Shown here: positions 47,261-58,500 of the stretch, one piece after another
Layout of the letters: each line of letters starts with the position of its first letter
How positions within the stretch are numbered: the stretch's first letter is position 1
NCBI GenBank assembly: GCA_013399115.1
Contig: VXAA01003937.1
Span: 40,030-104,029 of the forward strand
From: Anseranas semipalmata
Lineage: Eukaryota > Chordata > Aves > Anseriformes > Anseranatidae
Length of the DNA: 64,000 bases
Direction of reading: 5' to 3'
Position numbers and translations under genes: made by a program
Notes under the pieces: model-generated
The model's input: the letters and a program-made list of their open reading frames with translations, nothing else
The model's database searches: none
What the model was told of the DNA's origin: nothing

Positions 47261-48161
47261 GGAACAATACGTCAATTGTTTCATCTCTGTTTCGAAAACG
47301 CGGTATGAAAATTTGCTTGAGGCGCATCGGTGGCCGCTCCGCTTGCAGGGGAGCGCGGTGCGTGGAGCTGATTGCTGCTCGCTGCAAAGTGAGCTGCAAG
47401 TGGCAGGGATCTGCCAGCAGGGATCCACTGCCTGGGGGTGGGAGCGCCAAGTGCGAGGAGAGACCCCTTAAGCCAGCTGACATTACCAGCGCTCATCTTC
47501 CAGGAAGGCGGCCTTCAATAAAACCCGACGCGCTCCGCAGCAGCGGGAGGCACGGTTATTTCCCGCAGCATCTCTGCTCCACCTGTTTGCGGGGATTCGC
47601 GGAGCCGTTGCCACCAGCCCGCGGTGCCCAGGCACGAGGGCTGCAGCCACCCCAATCTCTTAAGAGGGACACAACAAAAGGATCCCTTAAATGAAATGCC
47701 GGATTCTTGTAGAAACTCAGTTTTTGTCATTTTTGTGCCAATTTTATTCTTCCGGTTCCAGATTTCATTCTGTTGTTTGCTTTTCCTTTTTTCTTCCAGG
47801 GTTGTTCGCACTGATACAAAGGCTTGTCCTGTTTACCAGATGTTTGGTGTTCTATATAGAGCGCAGTGACGGGGGAGGAAAGGCATCCGAATTCCCGGGC
47901 TGGACATTTTGCTCTGTCATCTTGGGATTTTCGAAAACCAAGAGTCCTCTTACTGGTTTTGACAGTAAATACAATAGTTGTTAATTAGCAATATAATGTA
48001 AGACACTGCATTTTATATAAAGGACAATTTAATGTTGATAGTACAGACTTCAAAAAAAAAAAAAGGAAGGAATGAAATGTCGGTGGATAGATAAGTTCAA
48101 GAAAAGGCTCCAACGTGCAGTTAAAATTAGGCTTGGCTTAAGATCCTTGATAGGTACAGGT

Positions 48162-48190
<29 letters not shown>
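48162..48190 (+). repeat. (TG)n dinucleotide microsatellite
   Basis: This is an uninterrupted alternating TG tract of 29 bases in GLCE intron 2. Alternating purine-pyrimidine DNA of this kind can adopt Z-form. It is likely polymorphic. Confidence 0.97.
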
Positions 48191-48193
<3 letters not shown>

Positions 48194-48678
48194 AGTAGCA
48201 TACAGAAAAGTCAGAAGTGTTCGGTGGACACGTCTGTTCGGGAAGTGTCACATCGATCTCCTAATTTGCTGCAATGGAAAATTTAGGAGGAGGATGTGAT
48301 GTAGCATCTGCTATAGCTTAGCGTTTCCAGATTAACACTCCTGTGTAACTCCCACTGAGACAGCTTAAAAAAACTGGAACAGTGCATTGAAATAGTTGTA
48401 TTTTAATGGTTCTTGGAAAACCAAAGAAATGCTAAGTATCACGGGAGTTCTCCAGCTGGTTCTCGAATCTGGAAGGGAGCGAAGCGATGAACTGCGGCAG
48501 GAGGCTGTTCGGGCTGGTGCTGGCGTTGATCAAAAGGAGACGGTTGAGTCGAGCTCAGTGGAAAAGGGAAGTGTGAACAGCTAGTGTTAGCCAGCGAGGA
48601 GTCCGGGTACACACGGGCAGCTGCTGTCAGGAAGATGTCCCCAGATGTGTCCCTGCTTCCTGGGAGACCTGACAATTA

Positions 48679-48755
48679 GTATATATATTTATGTATCAGC
48701 TATATATATTTATGTATTTACATATATAAATATGTGTGTTTATATATATACATTT
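48679..48755. repeat. TATATATTTATGTA minisatellite
   Basis: The unit TATATATATTTATGTAT occurs twice directly and is followed by a mirror-like ATATATAAATATGTGTG portion. This is an AT-rich, easily unwound stretch in intron 2. Confidence 0.85.
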
Positions 48756-49294
48756 CCCCTTGAGTACACAGAAATCTGACAGTGATTTGGGCTTCAGAGA
48801 AATTCCTACTTTTAATATATTCAACACAGTTCTGCAGATCAAAAAACCTGTCTTATAAGGGGCTTCTTAATAAATATTGCAGCAAATAAGTTGCTTTTAT
48901 TTAAGAAACGCATACCAGAGCCAAGTCTGTCATTCTCAGCTGCGCACCAGGGACTGTTGGTTCCTAATTCGCAGCATGGAATACCACGGTTTGTCCTTTT
49001 TCCAGGCATAAGTAATAAAGCGGCGGTAGCAAGATGGTATTTTTAGGTAGCCCCGTTGTTCTTTATGCTAAAAACAGCGTTTCACAGGCCTTGACACCTC
49101 ACTCGAGTTGGCAAAATAAGTTTCTGTAATTGCATCCCTTTTTGGGGATGCATTTGAAGCTGGTTCGCTCCGTAAGAAATGTTATTTTCCTGCATTGTAA
49201 TTAGTTTAATAATGATTTGTACAGCACCTACATAAGCATAAGCAGTGGAAAACAAAGCCAGTGTTAATTTATAGATTATTTGGGCAATTACTCG

Positions 49295-49560
49295 AGCAGA
49301 AGCGCGAGCCCCGGCGCTGCCCCGCTTAGGGCAGCGCGCGGTGTCCCGGGGCCAGCCACCTCCCGTCGTGACAGAAGCGATCGGCACCGCGGGGGCCGTG
49401 CTTTCGCTTGCACCTTCGGGCTCCAACGTCTCGAGCGGGGACCCCGGGGTTTGAGCCGTTTGGCGAGGGTGTCGCGGGCCGCGGCCGCCGCGCGCTGCTC
49501 TGCCGGAGCAGCTGCTGTAGCCCGCAGCAGCGCCTCAGCGGAGGAATTAAGGGAGTTTTT
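49295..49560 (+). promoter_or_regulatory. Strong intronic CpG island 2.5 kb before the GLCE coding exon
   Basis: I count roughly 36 CpGs in about 240 bases, including GGGCCGCGGCCGCCGCGCGC and CAGCGCGCGGTGTCCCGG. This density equals or exceeds that at the proposed promoter beside the gap. No splice-consistent coding exon is visible. It could drive a shorter GLCE transcript or an antisense or long noncoding RNA. Confidence 0.5.
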
Positions 49561-51675
49561 GCCGGGCGTCCACACGGAAGCCTTTGCGCTTTAAAACTCG
49601 TGGTTCCGGTGTTACCGAGGGATGAGGACAGACTTTATGATGAACAACCGACGCCTTCAGGTTCCCGTTTGAGATGTTCGGGCGCGCAGCCTCAGCCTTT
49701 ATATCGTCCGGCAAAAAGAGGAGAAAACAAACCTGGATCTCATGAATATATTACCCCAGACCTTAAAATACTTTCCCACGTTGCACTCCTTAAATCTTTT
49801 AAGTATTATGTGATGAAATCCTTTTCATAAGAGTAGCAAGGGAATAAAGCAATTTAACGCAGTCCCTTTGCAGGTTTAAATTACCTCTTCCTACTGTGGA
49901 AATTCTGAATTCTTTCTTCTGCAGTTGAATAAAAAATCCATCCATCCATTTAACATGCAATAAGCCTCTCTCCTGCACTGATAGCTCTGGATTGTTCGGT
50001 GACTGGTGAGATTTAATGCGATGGGTCTCTGCAAATACTCCACTTTTCTTTCCGAGTCCTCTTTAGTTCATTTATAGTTCATAAAAACTAAATATTTCAG
50101 CAGCCTCGCTGCGGCTGAGCTCGACCCGCGGCACTGCGCGCTCTGCCCTGGGGCTGCGGGTGGGCGCGGGGGGAGCCTCAGCATCTCCCCTGGCCGGGCT
50201 AGGAAGGGTGCCCCAGCCCCTTTCTCTCGAAGGGAGGGGTTTTGCACCTCTGCTTTCGAAGCAGAACCAAAATAAAATACGAGCCCTTTGTAACGGCATG
50301 CCCAGGCACAGCTGCAGGGTGACGCATGAGTCCGTTTAGAAACACAGAGTAATGGGCGGGGGGTAATGGGTGCATAAGAAGCGTGGTGGTGGTGTTCCCT
50401 CTTCCCTCTTTCTGTCCCCTGGTAAACCAGATGGTTTAATTAATTTTGGGTTTTATAGGTAGGGGTGAAGTGTGTCAGAAATATTATTCTCTGTTTAAAA
50501 GTGAATTATCCCTGTGTGTAAAAAGAGCAGAACGTATTTGTTGAGGCCATCCTGAAAGCATCATCACTAAAAATTATCTGCTGATGCAGAAAATTGGATT
50601 TATTCTTATGCTAGCATTTCCATAAAAATACAATTAGATACAAATTTATGTTCTCTAAAAGCTTGCAGTAAACTGGGCTTTCAGAAAATAAGACACTTAT
50701 CTTTTAAAGTCCAGTTTTAGATGACCAGATGGTGCTTACAGTGTGGAAGCATAAAACTGGTGAGAGATAACTGACTGTTTCCATTTAAAAATAAAAAAGG
50801 GGTGTGTGTGGGGGGGGGCAACTCGGGGTGAAACTCCTCTTCCTCACTGCACCGTGAGCTTGCTTGCGCGCTTGTTGGCCGGACCAGGGCGGGTTCTGGA
50901 GCTCCTCATTAAACCGGACGGCACCAGGGGGGCTTGTGCAGGGCTTCAGGAGGGTGTCACTCGCTGGTTTTTGGTTCCCCTCTTCCGTTCTGTCTCCAGT
51001 GTGTGAAGTGCCCGTACGCGTCCGTCAGGCACGAGCGGTTGTGGGGAGCCTCTTCGGCCTCTCCCCTCAGTCCCCAGGGACTGGGACGGGAGCAAGAGGG
51101 GCTTTGGAGCTCTCCATAGCAGCTGATGCAGTTAGAAAATACAAAGAGGGAGAATATTTTTTTAATCCTTTTTCTTGTCTTCTCATTCGGAGGCAGGCGG
51201 GCACAGCTGGTGGAGGACATCTCGCGGCTTCTGCCATGCCCTCGGTGCTCCTCATCCCTCTCCCACACGGTCCCCGGGGCCGGATGGGGCTGCCGTCGAG
51301 CAGCGGGATCGCATCTTAACTCGCTGCCTCTGACAGTGCAGCCTGCTAGGGAGGCAAAGTTAGGCTTCCTTTTGATGAGGGTTTTATGAAGTGTATCTTG
51401 AATATTCCCGTGTATTTGAAAAATGGGCATGCCGTTTGTTTGAAGGACTTCATTCCTCAGCAAAAGCAGGGTCTTCTGTGCAAACGTGCTTAAATCACTC
51501 GAACTTCCAGGTTTTGTTTTTGTGCTGCTCAGTTTTAGTCCCTGCTGGGGTGTAACAGAGGCGTCGAACACTCTGCATTCAGCAGAAATTCATCTCGCAG
51601 GAAAAAAGGAGTGTTTGGGCACCGCTCTTGGTTTCACTGGGTTAACTTGGTTTATATGGTTTAACTCTTAGATTT

Positions 51676-51751
51676 CCCCGTGTGGAGTCAGGAGTTGGAC
51701 TTGATGATCCTCATGGATACCTTCTAACTCAGGATATTCAGTGATTCTATT
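51676..51751 (+). mobile_element. CR1 LINE 3' end, forward (copy 1)
   Basis: GAGTTGGACTTGATGATCCT through CTCAGGATATTCAGTGATTC matches the terminal segment of avian CR1. It ends in a decayed ATTCTAT tail. It is 5'-truncated to about 75 bp and inactive. Confidence 0.93.
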
Positions 51752-51772
51752 TTTAATTAATGGCAATTTGGT

Positions 51773-51946
51773 CAAGCACCGGAGTGGGCTGGCAGGGAGG
51801 TGGCAGAGTCCCCATCCCTGGAGGTGTTGAAGAGACGTGTGGACATGGCGCTGAGGGACGTGGTTTGGTGATGGGACTCGGTGGGTCAGGTTGATGGTTG
51901 GACTTGACGACCTCGAGGGCCTTTTCCAGCCTAGGTGATCCTATGA
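51773..51946 (+). mobile_element. CR1 LINE 3' end, forward (copy 2)
   Basis: GGGAGGTGGCAGAGTCCCCA, CCTGGAGGTGTTGAAGAG, TTGGACTTGACGACCTCGAG and the final GATCCTATGA are CR1 3' sequence. It sits only about 60 bp upstream of the GLCE coding-exon acceptor and 20 bp after another CR1 end in the same direction, so two independent insertions or a nested pair lie here. Confidence 0.95.
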
Positions 51947-52009
51947 ACAGTTCCGACGTCGAGTCCGCTCAGCACCATCTCCTGACCACGTCTCCCCTTT
52001 ATTTTGCAG

Positions 52010-52569
52010 GTATGGTGTGAATATGCGTTGCTTGGCAGCTCGGGTCAACTACAAGACTCTGATCATCATCTGCGCCCTCTTCACGCTGGTGACGGTGCTG
52101 CTGTGGAACAGATGCTCCTCGGACCGGGCCGGCCCCTTCCCTCGCAGCCCGGGTGGCCTCGAGCGCCGCGTGGCCGCCGCCAGCAAGGGTCCCGCGCGCG
52201 ACGTGGGCAGGCAGAGCGAGGAGGCATCGCCCCAGGAGCAGCAGAAGGCTCCCCCCGTCGTGGGAGGCTTCAACAAAGCCCCAGGGCTGAAGTACGAGGA
52301 GATTGACTGTCTGATCAACGACGAGCACACCATCAAAGGGAGGAGGGAAGGCAGCGAGGTCTTCCTGCCGTTCAGCTGGGTAGAGAAATACTTTGAGGTT
52401 TATGGGAAAATTGCTCAGTACGATGGTTATGACAGGTTTGAATTCTCTCATAGCTACTCCAAAGTATACACACAAAGAGCACCTTACCACCCGGACGGGG
52501 TCTTTATGTCCTTCGAGGGCTACAACGTAGAGGTTCGAGACAGAGTGAAGTGCATAAGTGGTGTTGAAG
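52010..52569 (+). CDS. GLCE: GLCE first coding exon (13 nt of leader plus codons 1-182)
   Basis: Acceptor TATTTTGCAG|GTATGG and donor GAAG|GTTTGT (phase 1). A two-codon upstream frame (ATG GTG TGA, 52012-52020) precedes the true ATG at 52023. It encodes the cytoplasmic tail, signal anchor, stem and the conserved start of the lumenal domain to KCISGVE. An in-frame GTG at 52017 would add two residues but is not a plausible start. Confidence 0.97.
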
Positions 52570-55500
52570 GTTTGTGTTCAGCATTTTTTTTATAGTTGAA
52601 ATGCTTCTTAAAATTTGCTGTCGTTGTTCGAGATGCAAAGTGCTCTAAATTGTGTCATGATAGTCCAGATAAAAATCCATTTACTCTGAGAAATCTTGTG
52701 GAAGTCCAAGCGTAATACCGAGCTTTGCTGTTTTGCCAGCTTCCCTCCTGCCTCTCTGGTTTTACTGGTCTCCTGAGGGCCAGGATGCTTCTCTTACAGC
52801 ACTGCTGTCAGGGGTCGGCATGGTCAGCGACGCTTGCCGTATCTGACAGGGAGCCAAAATTACTTATCAAACAAGCAAACAAAACCAGAAAAACCCACAG
52901 GTCTGGCCCTGGTTTCTGAGGAGACTCCCACTTCCCTGCGGGCACGGATGCAGCAGCGGGGCTGATGCTCACAGAGCCAAACGGCACCAATGGCAGCTGT
53001 AACGCCGCCCGGCTGCTCGATATTCGGGTTTTTGCCTTTGTGCTCACGGTGGTTTAACAATATCCACTCTCCTTGTGTGGCCAGGGCGGTGCTCAAGTTA
53101 TACCGGTCAAACCATCCGCTTTGAGCTGCTCCAGAAAAGCCGGTGGTGTTTTGCTCAGCAGCGTGGGACTAGCTCTCGTCAGAGCCCAGCCCATGCGTGC
53201 TCCGAGCAGTCGGGGCACGGGCGCTGCTGACGGCGGCTGGGAAGGGCTGCGCCGCCCTGAGCAGTGCGGGAGGACTCGAAGAACTGCCCGTGAGCCCAAA
53301 AGCACTTACAGCCTCCTCTCCTAAGCCCCCGCATAAAATTGAAGTACCTCTCCAGTTTGCGCTTTTGCTAGACCGCGCAGTCAGTAATTAGTAGGCAAGG
53401 TCTTCCCATGTCTTGGCAAAGATTTAATCGCCGGAAATGCTTGTTGGGTTTCAAATTAAAAAATTAATGACTTAAAAAAAACTATTATAGAATGTGACAC
53501 TGTGATCCCTCGTAAATTGAAGACCAGCTTTCACTTAAGGGCTAAAATATATTAATTTTCACACATCTCAGTGATTGGTGTTACTCTGCTGTGTTGATGT
53601 GAGCTCTTCCCCTGGTACCGTCACTGCAGAAAGCTGGCATGTCGTGCAATTAATTTGTCTGCGAAGAGTTCACATAAACAGATGCATAGGGCATGTCAGT
53701 CTTTTTTAAGGTTACTTTGGTGGTTTTTTTTTTGTTTTTTTTTTTAACTTGGGCATCTCCCATACGAGTGTTTCTCATTCAAAACTCTTTGTCTGAATTT
53801 CAAATACATTTTGGAAAAAGGAAGCAGACCACTCACAAACCTTTAGTGGATGTGATATACTGTGGTGATTGAATTGTGGTATTAAAAGGAATGATTTCTT
53901 TTAATCTGAGCTCTGAGCCTTACCTATGCTTGTTTTTAAGAGCTTCACCACAGTGTGTTTTTCAGCATTTCTTTTATTACGGTTTCGGTGTTAGCAGAGA
54001 GAACACCGTCACAGCTGTTTTCCCATGCTCCTGTAATAAAGGCAGGGTTTGAAGGAATTACTCTGAAAGCAGTCACACAAAGGAGGAGAAGGGAGTTGCT
54101 GACTGTACGCACCGTGAGAGCAGGATGAGCCGGCTCTGAGCAGAGACTTCCCCTTGGTGTCTTTGTTACCGAAGGTGCAAATGTGTCCTGGTAGCTACAA
54201 ACCCCCTGGGTGTGGATGCTGTCCTGCTCAGGTGTAGATCGACTGCGAGAGGCTGAGGAGGGAGTTTGCCTTTCTTATTGCTGCAGTAATTGCTGGTTAG
54301 ATACAACTTGGGAATACAAATTATAGCTATGGGTGCTGCTTTTGTTGTTGGGGGCAGGGCAGGACGTAGGTCTTGAAGCACCACCAGTTTTTGTATTAAG
54401 TGGGGAAGATGCGTGGAATGCCTCTTGCAACTGTGCTCTTTGCAGTGCTTCAGCAAAAAACCTAAATCCAGTGAGAACTAATTCAGAGTCCAGGGATCCT
54501 GCAGCCTCTTGCCTTGCCAAATGTGCACGCTGGGGACCGCAAGGCTCGGTGCTCAGCTGCTCTGTACTTAAGCCTCAAGAAACAAGCAGGTATAACACTG
54601 GACAGTTTGGTTATTCATTTAAAAACCTTGCATTTTTTGCAGCGTGTGATTTAAGAGCTGTCACTGTGAGATGTGGTGCCAGAGCCTGGCTTTTGTAAAG
54701 GCAGTAGAGTTATTGGCATCCAGCAAACAGGTTTGAGAAATAGTTGTAGGTTGTAGAGAAGGAGGTTTAATATTAAAACATGTTCTCAGGTAGTTTTAGG
54801 CTCTTGCCTTGCATTGTTCAGCCCTAGAAATTCTCATATTGTTGCGTGATGAAAGCCTCGTGTTATGTTTTCACCTTCTCTCTTTCTGCAAGGTTAATGT
54901 GTTGTTATGTCCTATGACCTGGAGAATTTAATCTTGTCATCTTGTATAAATTTCAAGTAAAGCTCTTACAGCAGATTTCTCTTTTTGCATCTTTCAGTCT
55001 CAATGAATGCACCCTTTAACTGAAAATGCTTAGCGTTAATGAGCGAGCTGGCTTCCAGGAGTTGAGATAATACACGGTATTTAAATATTTCCTGTGATGG
55101 TTTTCTCTTCAGGCAGCAGTCAACCATAACATCTCCATCAGTAATATTTATTAGTAACACGAAGCACAGAAATATGTATGAAAATTTATCTTTTTCCATT
55201 GAGTTTAAGCAGTATTTTCATTGCACTAGGTTTCAGGCAAAATTAGTTTCTGAGTTTGACATTGCCAAAGGGGAAAATGGTGCAAATGCCAACTTGTTTA
55301 TTTTCATCTTCCTTTTTCTTATGTGCGTGCAAAGGCTTGCAGTACTGAGTATGCTTGCTTTCCTGCAGGAGGGTCACAGTTATATATTCCTACTTTGGAT
55401 TTATATGTTGAGGTTGGGTATTTGTTCCAAATAAAATTCAAGACTTTGAGACAATCCTGTTTTTATCCATTTTATCCCAAGTATTGTGTGTTTGCTTGCT

Positions 55501-58500
55501 TATGGAGGTATGCATATAAATAAGTCTCTCCCATGTAGTTTGTGTTCATTTCACACGCAGCTGTTGATGCAATAGGCAGTTTATGGCGCTAGTTTTTTTT
55601 CCACTGAAAATCTGAGGCTGTGCCCCCTGGGAGCAGGTGAAGGGCAGGCAGGGGAGGCTGGAGCTCGGCAGGGTTTCTGCAGGAGCATCTCTGCTAACAA
55701 TCGTAATGGAAGGCAGAGGTTTTATGCTGAGCGTGGCTGTGAGACACTGAGCTCGTGCGATGGGTTTTGCGTGGGGACAGCTTTGGGTGGCAGAGTCGGG
55801 GTATATTCTGCCGGTATTGCACGGAGAGCCTGGCTGGCTTACGCAAGCGTCATCTCAGACCACGCTCGTAGGGAGCCAGGGTGATTGGAGCAGATTTGTG
55901 GAAGCTGGGCAGATTGCTCTGTTAGCATCAAGTAGCTCTAACCAAAATCTAGTAATAACATATACACTTAATTTGAAAGGATTGATGTGGCGTTAAAGGG
56001 ATTGTGTTATATGTAACGTCGTTTGGAGATTTAGTGGTCTCCAGGGTAGGGGGAAAAATCTATTAGGGCATTTTAAATGTATTTTAAAATAAGTATGATG
56101 CTTCAGTAAACAAATGAGAATGCATGGAAGGCCATGATAAGGACTTCTCTGCCGTTCCCCTCTGCTCAGTTTTGACTAGTCACGGATCCCAGTGTAAATG
56201 GGAGTAATTCCATCCTTGAGATAGACTTTTCTTGAGTCTAACTAATAGTGAAGTCTACAAATATCATCTGCCAGAAGTAAAGCAGTGATGGGCAATGGAG
56301 AAGGAGGAGCGTGCAGGGCTACAAACACAGTTTTTTGAAAACGTGCCGATAAAATACTCATTTTCTTCCTCTCTCGTAGGTGTACCATTATCCACGCAGT
56401 GGGGACCTCAAGGCTATTTCTATCCCATCCAGATTGCACAGTATGGGTTAAGTCACTACAGTAAGAACCTGACGGAGAAACCACCTCACATCGAGGTGTA
56501 CGAAACAGCTGAAGACAAGGACAAAGCCGGCCGGTCCGTGGAGTGGACGGTGCCGAAAGGCTGTTCTCTTTCCACAGTGCCCGATAAAGCCAAGTTCACA
56601 AATGTTAAACAGTTTGTTGCTCCAGGTGGGTTATCATAAATACATAGCAGCTCGGCCACGTTTGTTAACTTGCTCAGATGGTACCAGAGGAGCTTTAACT
56701 TTCCACGATTAATGTGTTTTTGTACGTCCTGAGTGACTTTCCATCCTTAAGACCTCACCTGAGAACATCATTGAATTCCTATACCTCTGGAGTTTTCTTT
56801 TCTTCTGTTCTCTCTCTGGCACTGCTTTTTGAAACATCATTATTTTAATGAAAAAATGTGTGGATGTATACATGGAGGGCAATGCAGTTCGACAGAGAAG
56901 CTACGCTCCCACTTCCTGGTTAGCTTCTGTCCCAAAATGGAAGCAAAGATATTTAACCAGTTGTGAAGGCTGAGAGCTGGTGCCGACGTGTGGTAAGCCT
57001 CTGCTGCGAGATGACAGAGAAGGTCTATTTTCAGCCTTGAGCAAATGTAGCAGGTGTGACTGGCTGGCTGGGCCCTGTATCTCTCTTCATTGGGATGCAA
57101 CTCTTTTTGCAAAATTTGAGAGCAGTGCAGGCCTCAGTTCTGGTTAACCCAGGTGGCCTTAAACAAGGCAGCAAGAGGGAGCGACTGCACATGTACTGTT
57201 GGTGTTTTCAGAGGGCTGGGGATGGGGTTTTTGTGCTCTCTGCCCAGAGCTGATTCAGGAAGGATCTGTCTCTAAGGGTAATTAAATCAGCTTTCATGCT
57301 GGAGTGATCATGCACAGGCGATGAATGTTTTTTGTTGAGCCTGGGGGCCGCGGTACCTGGGCCCGCAGAGGTGCCCCCACCGCGTCCCAGCTGCTCCTGG
57401 AGAGCCGGGGCTGTGCACGGGCTCTCGTCGCCCATAGACGTGCAAGGTGCATTCTGTTGCCGTCTCTTGACTTTACCATATTCTGTTTCGTACTTAGCAG
57501 GGGTTTATTTTGAGAAATTCATTATTTCATGCAAGAGTTTCCTTTGTGCTAGGACAGGCTCATTAATAAGGACGTAATGTATTTTTCTTCAATCAATACC
57601 CATTAGAATTAATGAGTCCATTACTTAAAAAGACAATGAAGTAATTTTCAGTTGGCACCTTAGGCCTGGGTCTCAAGGGAAAAAATGTCGAACACTCTCG
57701 TGTCTTTGTAGTAGATAAATATGGGGAGAGGAAAGGCTAAAAGATCTGTTATGTATTCTCTCCTCATCCTTTATTGATGGCAGAGTAATCTGCAGGGCTT
57801 GAAGGCCACAGTATGCATCCACTCGTCTTAGATGGCCTTAAGTAATGGATTTATGGGCGCTTAAGGCTGTACAAAGAACAGGCAGCCTTTAGTTTTCCTT
57901 CGCTTCTTAAAACTTTTCTTTTCCTCTATTATAATTCACTTTGCTATCACGCAAGCGTTTATTTACAAGGAACCATAAAACTTATTTGACAGGAATTGCG
58001 AGTGTGATTTTTTAATTAGATTTTTCATAGGAGCAGAAAGCTGTGTAACAAAGCACTCTGTTTCTTCTCCAAAAGCAGATGCTGATTTCCAAAACTCAAA
58101 GGAGGGAAGCTTTTACTTTTAAAGATTTGAAAACATGACATTCAGTCAAAATAATAGGTACAGTACAAAAGCACCTTACAATGCAAGATGTGGAAATGGT
58201 CATGATGCAAAATGCAATAGATTAGTCTGGGAGATAGGGAAAAGCCTGTTATTCAGGGAAAGCTGACCATAACCCACTTTTTGCACATAGAAATATTTAT
58301 GGGATATTTCACACAACAAGAAGTAGCAAAAAGGAAACAATTGCCTCACACAGGAGAGTTTTATTCTATGAAAAGACGTTAATTTAAAATAACTGTCTTT
58401 AAGTGTTTATCATCCCTCTGTGCCTTCAAAGCTGCAGGATTTGCACGCAGCCTTACAAACTAATTAGCCCTTTGATCTTTTAGTGGAAGTTTTTTGGAGA

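Larger units (their letters stand above)
28296..52009 (+). other. GLCE: GLCE intron 2 (proposed), 23.7 kb
   Basis: I see no coding exon with family motifs. Contents include AT-rich candidate regulatory blocks (32540-32690 and 33260-33900), an A/CAA-rich stretch (about 38756-38830), internal CpG islands (about 41480-41830, 47080-47260 and 49295-49560), a TG microsatellite (48162-48190), a TATATTTATGTA minisatellite (48679-48755) and two CR1 3' ends just before the coding exon. Frames up to 251 codons are open in the GC-rich parts, without recognisable content. Confidence 0.65.

Noticed and set aside
52017..52022. GTG start two codons before the GLCE ATG
   Set aside because: GLCE proteins start [11 protein letters not shown], and GTG initiation is not expected here.
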